Assembly (NCBI GenBank): GCA_027306605.1
Contig: DAHUZK010000016.1
Coordinates: forward strand, 26,772 to 90,771
DNA: 64,000 nucleotides
Reading direction: 5' to 3'
Source of the DNA: Acidimicrobiaceae bacterium
Lineage (GTDB): Bacteria; Actinomycetota; Acidimicrobiia; Acidimicrobiales; RAAP-2
Position 1 is the stretch's first letter. Each line of letters begins with the position of its first letter. Positions 55,887 to 64,000 of this stretch are shown here, one piece after another. The notes under the pieces are model-generated. The model had not been told where the DNA came from. It ran no database searches and saw only the letters and a list, made by a program, of their open reading frames with translations. A program made the translations under genes and the position numbers.

Positions 55887-57622
55887 GCGGCCGCGACGAC
55901 GGCGATCGCCGCGGGCGCCGCGGCGAGGAGCGCGACGAGGAGAGCACCCTCGACGAGGTGAGCGAAGAGGACGTCGAGCAGCTCGAGGAGGAGGTGGAGA
56001 CCGGCTCACTCGACGACGACGAGCTCGTCTCGCTCGACGACGCCGCCCGGGCCATCCTGGCGAAGCCCCGCAAGGGCCATGGACCCATCAGTCGCCTCTA
56101 CCGGGGCGAGACGCGCTTCGACTTCGTGGGCAAGCGGCGCATCTGGTTCGCCGTTTCGACCCTGATCATCGCGGCCGGGATCGTCTCGATCATCCTGCGG
56201 GGTGGCCTGAACCTCGGGATCGAGTTCAAGGGCGGCACCGAATGGAGGATCGCCGCACCCGGCGTGACGCAGAGCGAGGCGGTGAAGGCGCTGAGCGGCA
56301 CCGGGCTGATCGATCCCACGGTCGAACTCCTCGGGAGCGGCAGCAACCAGACGCTCGACGTCCAGTCCGACATCAACAAACTGACGCCGGCGCAGCAGGA
56401 CAAGGTCAGCAACAACGTCCGGACGGCGCTGCTCGACCTGACCGCCGCCCACGCTTCCAGCGGGACGGCCTCGACGACGAGCACGACGGCCAAGCCGGCG
56501 ACGAGCACCACGACGTCGGCCGCAGGTTCGACGACCTCCTCGACCTCCTCGACCTCCTCGACGGCGGCCGGCGCCGCCACCACGACCTCGACGTCGGCGC
56601 CGACCTCGACCACCGCCACGACGCCGGCCGACAAGATCAGCATCACGACCGTCGGTCCGACGTGGGGATCGTCCATCACCAACAAGGCCATCGAAGCCCT
56701 CATCATCTTCTTCGTGGTGGTGGGGATCTACATCAGCATCCGCTTCGAGCCGAAGATGGCGCTGGCGGCGTTCATCGCCATGGTGCACGACGTGCTGGTC
56801 GCCGTCGGGATCTACTCGATCTTCAACTTCCAGGTCACGCCGGACACCGTGGTGGCGATCCTGACCATCCTCGGGTACTCCCTCTACGACACCGTCGTGG
56901 TCTTCGACCGTGTCCGCGACAACACGCGCGGCATCGGGAGCAGCGGGCGCATGACCTACCCCCAGCTCATCAACCTGTCCATGAACCAGACCATGGCCCG
57001 GTCGATCAACACGTCCGCCGTGGCGATCCTCCCCGTGCTGGCTGTCCTGCTGATCGGCGCCCAGCTGCTCGGCGCGACGACCCTGCAGTCGTACGGCCTG
57101 GCCCTCTTCGTCGGTCTGCTGTCGGGTGCCTATTCCTCGATCTTCATCGCCTCTCCCGTGCTGTGCCTCATGAAGGAGCGCGAGGACCGCTGGGTCACGA
57201 TCGAGGCGCGGCTGCAAAAGCGCGGCGAGGCCGGCGCGTGGTACTCGGCGGCCGACGCCGCCAACCTCAGCACCGCGCTGAGCGTGGCCGCGGCAGGCCA
57301 GGTCGGCCGGTCCGGCGGCGGGGGAGGTGCCCCTGCGGCACAGCGGTCCGGCGGCTCCAAGCGCAGTGGGCCCATCCGACCGGGCTCGGCGAGCAGACCG
57401 GGCCGAGGCTCCGGAGGCGGCGGTCCGGGCACCGGGACCGCGCTCATGGACCGGCCAGCGGGCGACGGCCATGCGGGTGACGCCGGTGACGCCGGTGACG
57501 CCGGCGACGCGGGGCGATCGGGCACGGGCGCCGGCACGGGTTCGGGCACGGGCGGACAGCGGCGGTCGGGATCGAGGCAGTCGGCCCGGCCGCGCAAGCG
57601 AAGCGGCAAGCGACGGCGCTGA
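55883..57622 (+). CDS. secF: Protein translocase subunit SecF with S/T-rich insertion and basic C-terminal tail
   Basis: GLNLGIEFKGGTEW; GYSLYDTVVVFDRVRDN; GTGA overlap with secD. Confidence 0.94.
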   Translation: MSGRDDGDRRGRRGEERDEESTLDEVSEEDVEQLEEEVETGSLDDDELVSLDDAARAILAKPRKGHGPISRLYRGETRFDFVGKRRIWFAVSTLIIAAGIVSIILRGGLNLGIEFKGGTEWRIAAPGVTQSEAVKALSGTGLIDPTVELLGSGSNQTLDVQSDINKLTPAQQDKVSNNVRTALLDLTAAHASSGTASTTSTTAKPATSTTTSAAGSTTSSTSSTSSTAAGAATTTSTSAPTSTTATTPADKISITTVGPTWGSSITNKAIEALIIFFVVVGIYISIRFEPKMALAAFIAMVHDVLVAVGIYSIFNFQVTPDTVVAILTILGYSLYDTVVVFDRVRDNTRGIGSSGRMTYPQLINLSMNQTMARSINTSAVAILPVLAVLLIGAQLLGATTLQSYGLALFVGLLSGAYSSIFIASPVLCLMKEREDRWVTIEARLQKRGEAGAWYSAADAANLSTALSVAAAGQVGRSGGGGGAPAAQRSGGSKRSGPIRPGSASRPGRGSGGGGPGTGTALMDRPAGDGHAGDAGDAGDAGDAGRSGTGAGTGSGTGGQRRSGSRQSARPRKRSGKRRR

Positions 57623-57681
57623 GGCGAGGCGCGAGCGGGCGGCCCGCGCTGCGATGGCGCCGTGGTGTTTGCCCAGGCGGG

Positions 57682-57687
57682 TACCCT
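57682..57687 (+). promoter_or_regulatory. Putative -10 TACCCT of relA, 6 nt from ATG (leaderless candidate)
   Basis: TACCCT-ggatga-ATG, no SD-like sequence in that spacer. Confidence 0.45.
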
Positions 57688-57693
57688 GGATGA

Positions 57694-59952
<2,259 letters not shown>

Positions 59953-59960
59953 TCCCGCCG

Positions 59961-61316
59961 GTGGCCGACGAGACACAGCCGGCGCGCGCCCCGACCGGCA
60001 CACGCGACGTCCTCTTCCCCGAGTCGGCCCGCTGGGAGGCGCTCGTTGCCCGGTTCGCCGCGCAGGTCGAAGCCGCCGGGTACGGCCTTGCCCATACGCC
60101 GATCTTCGAGGAGACGCGGGTCTTCAGGCGCGGCATCGGTGAGGGTAGCGACGTGGTCGGCAAGGAGATGTACGAGTTCGAGGACCGAGGGGGCCGCTCG
60201 CTTGCGCTGCGGCCAGAGGGGACGGCCCCGGTGGTCCGGGCCTTCGTCCAGCACCGGCCGCCCGTGCCGTGGAAGGCGTGGTACGTCACGCCGGCCTTCC
60301 GCTCCGAGCGCCCCCAGGCTGGCCGGTACCGGCAGCACCACCAGCTCGGGATCGAAGCGCTCGGTACGGGGGACGCCGACCTCGACGTCGAGGTCGTCGC
60401 GCTGGCCCACGACTTCCTCACCGGGGTGGGCCTCGCCCACCTCGAGCTCAAGCTGCACTCGATGGGAGACCCGACGTGCAGGCCCGCCTATCTCGACGCC
60501 CTCCGCGACTACCTGCGGACCCGGCGGGGTGAGCTGTGCGCCGAGCACGCCGAGCGCATGGAAGCCAACCCGCTGCGCGTGCTCGACTGCAAGCGGGCCG
60601 AGTGCCGAGCGGCGACGGCGACGGCGCCCCGGATGCTGGACCACCTCTGCGAGGCGTGCCGTGACCACTTCGACCGGGTGCGAGACGGGCTCTCTGCCCT
60701 CGAGGTCCCCTTCGTGGTCGACGACCGCCTGGTGCGGGGGTTCGACTACTACACCCGGACCACGTTCGAGTTCACCGCCTCGTCGCTCGACGCCGCGCAG
60801 AACGGTGTGGGTGGGGGCGGTCGCTACGACGGGCTCGTGGAGGTGATGGGCGGCCAGCCGACCCCGGGAATCGGTTTCGGTATCGGCATCGAGCGGCTGT
60901 TGCTCGCCTGCGACGCCGAGGATGCGTTCGACGTGGCGCCGCCGGCGCACGACGCCTTCGTCGTCGACGTCGTCGGTGGGCACGTGGCTCGCGACCTGAC
61001 GACACGGCTCCGCCGGGCCGGGCTCCGGGCGGACCGGGCGTTCGACCAGCGGTCGATGAAGGCGCAGCTGAAAGCGGCCGACCGCTCGGGGGCATGGCTG
61101 GCTGTCATCGTCGGGCCCGACGAGCTCACTACGGGCGAGGCGACGCTGCGGCAGCTGCGCGCCCGGGGTGACCAGGTGGCGGTGGCGCTCGGCGATGTGG
61201 AGCTGGCCGTCCGGCGCGCCGTGGACGCTGCTCGAGGCAGTGAGGCGGGACGGGACGGCAAGGCGGGCGCACGCGGAGCGGACGGCGACGAGGACGACGA
61301 GGAGGAGACCCGGTGA
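59961..61316 (+). CDS. hisS: Histidyl-tRNA synthetase
   Basis: RPEGTAPVVRAFVQH; GRYRQHHQLGIEALG; LVRGFDYYTRTTFEF. Confidence 0.95.
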   Translation: MADETQPARAPTGTRDVLFPESARWEALVARFAAQVEAAGYGLAHTPIFEETRVFRRGIGEGSDVVGKEMYEFEDRGGRSLALRPEGTAPVVRAFVQHRPPVPWKAWYVTPAFRSERPQAGRYRQHHQLGIEALGTGDADLDVEVVALAHDFLTGVGLAHLELKLHSMGDPTCRPAYLDALRDYLRTRRGELCAEHAERMEANPLRVLDCKRAECRAATATAPRMLDHLCEACRDHFDRVRDGLSALEVPFVVDDRLVRGFDYYTRTTFEFTASSLDAAQNGVGGGGRYDGLVEVMGGQPTPGIGFGIGIERLLLACDAEDAFDVAPPAHDAFVVDVVGGHVARDLTTRLRRAGLRADRAFDQRSMKAQLKAADRSGAWLAVIVGPDELTTGEATLRQLRARGDQVAVALGDVELAVRRAVDAARGSEAGRDGKAGARGADGDEDDEEETR

Positions 61317-63133
61317 AGGCAGTCCCACCACCCACCGACGCCACGGCCGGAGGGACGCGTTCGGCGACGTCCATGCGGACCCACCTGTGCGGCGAGCTCG
61401 GCGAGGCCGACATCGGTCGCGAGGTCCGCTTGTGCGGCTGGGTCGCCCGGCGTCGCGAGCACGGGGAGCACCTCGCCTTCGTCGACTTGCGCGACCACTC
61501 GGGGATCGTCCAGTGCGTGGTGCCGGGGACGGTCGAGGCCCGCAGTGAGTACGTCGTGGCGGTCACCGGGGTCGTGCGCGCCCGGCCCGAGGGAACGGCC
61601 AACCCCGACCTGGCCACGGGGGCGGTCGAGGTCGGCGAGTGCGCCGTCGAGGTGCTGGCGGCGGCGGACCCGCCACCGTTCGCCGTCGACGACCGGGTCG
61701 AGGTCGACGAGGCCGTCCGGCTCCGCCACCGCTACGTCGACCTCCGTCGTCCCCGGCTCCAGGCGAACCTGCGGCTGCGGGCCACGGTGGTGCGGGCACT
61801 GCGCCATGCGATGGACCGACAGGGCTTCTGCGAGGTCGAGACCCCGTTGCTGTGGGCGCCTACGCCCGAGGGCGCCCGCGAGTTCGTCGTGCCCAGCCGG
61901 CTCCACCACGGCTCTGGCTACGTGCTGCCCCAGAGCCCCCAGCTCGCCAAGCAGCTGCTGATGGTGGCCGGTCTCGACCGCTACTACCAGGTGGCTCGGT
62001 GCCTCCGCGACGAGGACCTGCGGGCCGACCGCCAGTTCGAGTTCACCCAGCTCGACGTGGAGGCCTCCTTCGTGGACCAGGAGGACGTGCTCGGGTTCGT
62101 CACCGAGGCCGTGCTCGATGCCGCCGAGGCAGCGACCGGGGAACGGCCTGAGGCCATTCCCCGCCTCACGTGGGCGGACGCCATAGACCGCTACGGGACC
62201 GACAAGCCCGACCTGCGCTTCGGCATGGAGCTCGTCGACCTCTCCGCCACGTTCGCCGGAACGGCGGTGAAGGCCTTCGCCGCTCCGACCGTCAAGGCGC
62301 TGGTGGTACAGGGCGGAGCGACCAGCACCCGCTCTCGACTGGACGCGCTGACCGACCGGGCCCGGCAGCTCGGCGCCAAGGGACTGGCGTGGTTCCGTGT
62401 CGGCGAGGACGCCACGCTCGACTCCCCGCTCGACCGCTTCCTCGGCGACGACGAGCGTGCCGGGTTGCTGACCGCCACCGGGGCGGTGCCCGGGGACCTC
62501 GTGCTCGTCGTCGCCGACGAGCACCGGCTCGCCTGCACCGTGCTCGGCCAGCTCCGTGTCGAGGTCGGGGGCCGCCCGGTGCACGAGGGTCCCTACCGTT
62601 ACGTGTGGGTCGTCGACTTCCCGCTCTTCGACGGGCTCGACGACGCCGGCAACCCGATGGCCGCCCACCACCCCTTCACCATGCCCCACCCCGACGACCT
62701 CGACCTGCTCGAGCGCGATCCGCTCGCCGTGCGGTCGCAAGCGTACGACCTGGTGCTCAACGGGTGGGAGCTCGGCTCGGGCAGCGTCCGGATCCACCGG
62801 GGAGACGTCCAGGAGCGGGTCTTCGCCGCGCTCGGCATCGCCGAGGAGGAGGCCGCAGCCCGCTTCGGCTTCCTGCTCGGGGCGTTCCGCACGGGCGCCC
62901 CTCCGCACGCCGGCTTCGCCGTCGGCGTCGACCGGCTGGTGGCGATCTTCGCCGGCGAGGAGAGCATCCGCGAGGTCATCGCCTTCCCGAAGACGCAATC
63001 GGGCGCCGATCTGATGACCGGCGCCCCGTCGCCGCTCGCCCCGTCGGTCCTGGCCGAGCTGGGGCTCGTCCCGAAGCGCCCGCGCGGTGCCGGTCCCGAC
63101 GGCGCGTCCCCGGGCACGGGTGCCGACCGGTGA
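61313..63133 (+). CDS. aspS: Aspartyl-tRNA synthetase
   Basis: VRLCGWVARRREHGEHLAFVDLRDHSGIVQ; FCEVETPLLWAPTPEGAREF; RDEDLRADRQFEFTQLDVE; GTGA overlap with hisS. Confidence 0.96.
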   Translation: MKAVPPPTDATAGGTRSATSMRTHLCGELGEADIGREVRLCGWVARRREHGEHLAFVDLRDHSGIVQCVVPGTVEARSEYVVAVTGVVRARPEGTANPDLATGAVEVGECAVEVLAAADPPPFAVDDRVEVDEAVRLRHRYVDLRRPRLQANLRLRATVVRALRHAMDRQGFCEVETPLLWAPTPEGAREFVVPSRLHHGSGYVLPQSPQLAKQLLMVAGLDRYYQVARCLRDEDLRADRQFEFTQLDVEASFVDQEDVLGFVTEAVLDAAEAATGERPEAIPRLTWADAIDRYGTDKPDLRFGMELVDLSATFAGTAVKAFAAPTVKALVVQGGATSTRSRLDALTDRARQLGAKGLAWFRVGEDATLDSPLDRFLGDDERAGLLTATGAVPGDLVLVVADEHRLACTVLGQLRVEVGGRPVHEGPYRYVWVVDFPLFDGLDDAGNPMAAHHPFTMPHPDDLDLLERDPLAVRSQAYDLVLNGWELGSGSVRIHRGDVQERVFAALGIAEEEAAARFGFLLGAFRTGAPPHAGFAVGVDRLVAIFAGEESIREVIAFPKTQSGADLMTGAPSPLAPSVLAELGLVPKRPRGAGPDGASPGTGADR

Positions 63134-63165
63134 CCCGGCCGCCGGCCACCCGGTGACGTGATCGC

Positions 63166-63194
63166 CCGTGACCCCGTGACCCCGTGACCGCGTG
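63166..63194. repeat. 9-bp CCCGTGACC-type tandem repeat abutting the rarA start
   Basis: cccgtgaccccgtgaccccgtgaccgcgtgagc. Confidence 0.8.
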
Positions 63195-64000
63195 AGCCCC
63201 GACGACCTCTTCGGACAGGCGGCGGAGGAGCGGCGTGCGGCACGCGCCCCGCTCGCCGCCCGGCTGCGACCCCGCACCCTCGACGAGGTGGTGGGACAGC
63301 GCCACCTGGTCGGGCCCGAGGGTCCGTTCCGGGCTCTCGTCGAGCGCGACCGACTGCGTTCGACCATCCTCTGGGGTCCTCCTGGAACCGGTAAGACCAC
63401 GTTGGCGCGGCTGGTGGCCGACGCGACGGAGAAGGCCTTCGTGTCGCTGTCGGCCGTCACCGCCGGGGTAAAGGACGTCCGCGAGGTGATCGAGGCTGCC
63501 ACCCGCCGACTGGGGGAGCAGGGTCGGGGCACGATGCTCTTCCTCGACGAGGTGCACCGGTTCAACCGGGCGCAGCAAGATGCGCTCCTGCCTGCGGTGG
63601 AAGACGGCCTCGTCGTGCTCATCGGGGCGACGACCGAGAACCCGTACTTCAGCGTCAACGCGCCGCTGCTCTCGCGCTCGACGCTCTTCCGGCTCGAGCC
63701 GCTCGCTCTCGACGAGCTGGCCACGGTCGTCCACCGGGCGCTCGACGCCGAGGCGGCCACGGCCGACGAGGACGCCGTGGTGGCGCTCGCCGAGAGCGTC
63801 GAGGGTGACGCCCGAGCCGTGCTCACGACGCTCGAGGTCGCCCTTGCCCTGGCCGGCTCCGGACCCGGGGCGGGCGAGGCCGGGGCGGGCGAGGCCGTGC
63901 ACGTCACGCGTGCGCACGTCGAGCGGGCGCGCCAGGCCCGTCTCGTCCACTATGGCGAGGACGACCACTACGACCAGATCTCGGCGCTGATCAAGTCCGT
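63192..64000 (+). CDS. rarA: Replication-associated recombination protein RarA/MgsA (AAA+ ATPase), 3' truncated by window
   Basis: Manual translation from GTG 63192: VSPDDLFGQAAEERRAARAPLAARLRPRTLDEVVGQRHLVG..ILWGPPGTGKTTLARLVA..LFLDEVHRFNRAQQDALLPAVE..IGATTENPYFSVNAPLLSRS; absent from ORF track because no stop lies in the window. Confidence 0.93.
   Translation, partial: MSPDDLFGQAAEERRAARAPLAARLRPRTLDEVVGQRHLVGPEGPFRALVERDRLRSTILWGPPGTGKTTLARLVADATEKAFVSLSAVTAGVKDVREVIEAATRRLGEQGRGTMLFLDEVHRFNRAQQDALLPAVEDGLVVLIGATTENPYFSVNAPLLSRSTLFRLEPLALDELATVVHRALDAEAATADEDAVVALAESVEGDARAVLTTLEVALALAGSGPGAGEAGAGEAVHVTRAHVERARQARLVHYGEDDHYDQISALIKS

Noticed and set aside
53937-56009. 690-aa minus-strand ORF opposite yajC/secD/secF
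   Set aside because: Antisense shadow; no recognisable domain
60824-63907. 1027-aa minus-strand ORF opposite hisS/aspS/rarA
   Set aside because: Antisense frame kept open by high GC; the plus strand encodes clear hisS, aspS and rarA

Overview
High-GC actinobacterial chromosomal DNA. The gene order resembles the conserved thrS-HIT-pgsA-patA-pimA ... pdxS-pdxT ... yebC-ruvCAB ... yajC-secDF-relA-hisS-aspS-rarA backbone known from mycobacteria, and the content (mshC, PI/PIM genes, an F420 oxidoreductase-like gene) also fits Actinobacteria, possibly Acidimicrobiia-like; the taxon is an inference. About 51 coding regions are supported, including a 3'-truncated rarA at the right edge that the ORF track misses. 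The left third (1-24 kb) is accessory: drug-type transporters, a divergent marR/MFS pair, and a divergently arranged lipid/glycoside catabolism-like cluster with a perfect 20-bp palindrome between the two arms. Main points for follow-up: the palindrome-headed divergon (11.7-21.4 kb) including a BCCP-carboxyltransferase fusion; an insertion of DUF222-HNH, hydrolase, AurF-like diiron protein and TetR genes between pdxT and yebC; possible SD-sequestering RNA structure before an ABC exporter; a 13-bp-arm inverted repeat upstream of pgsA; 9-bp in-frame repeat expansions in RuvA, RuvB and SecF; recurrent TANNNT-N6-start architecture suggesting leaderless mRNAs; and a PrmC-like protein lacking the NPPY motif. 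No rRNA, tRNA, CRISPR array, prophage or transposase was recognised. All homology calls are from reading the translations, not from database searches.
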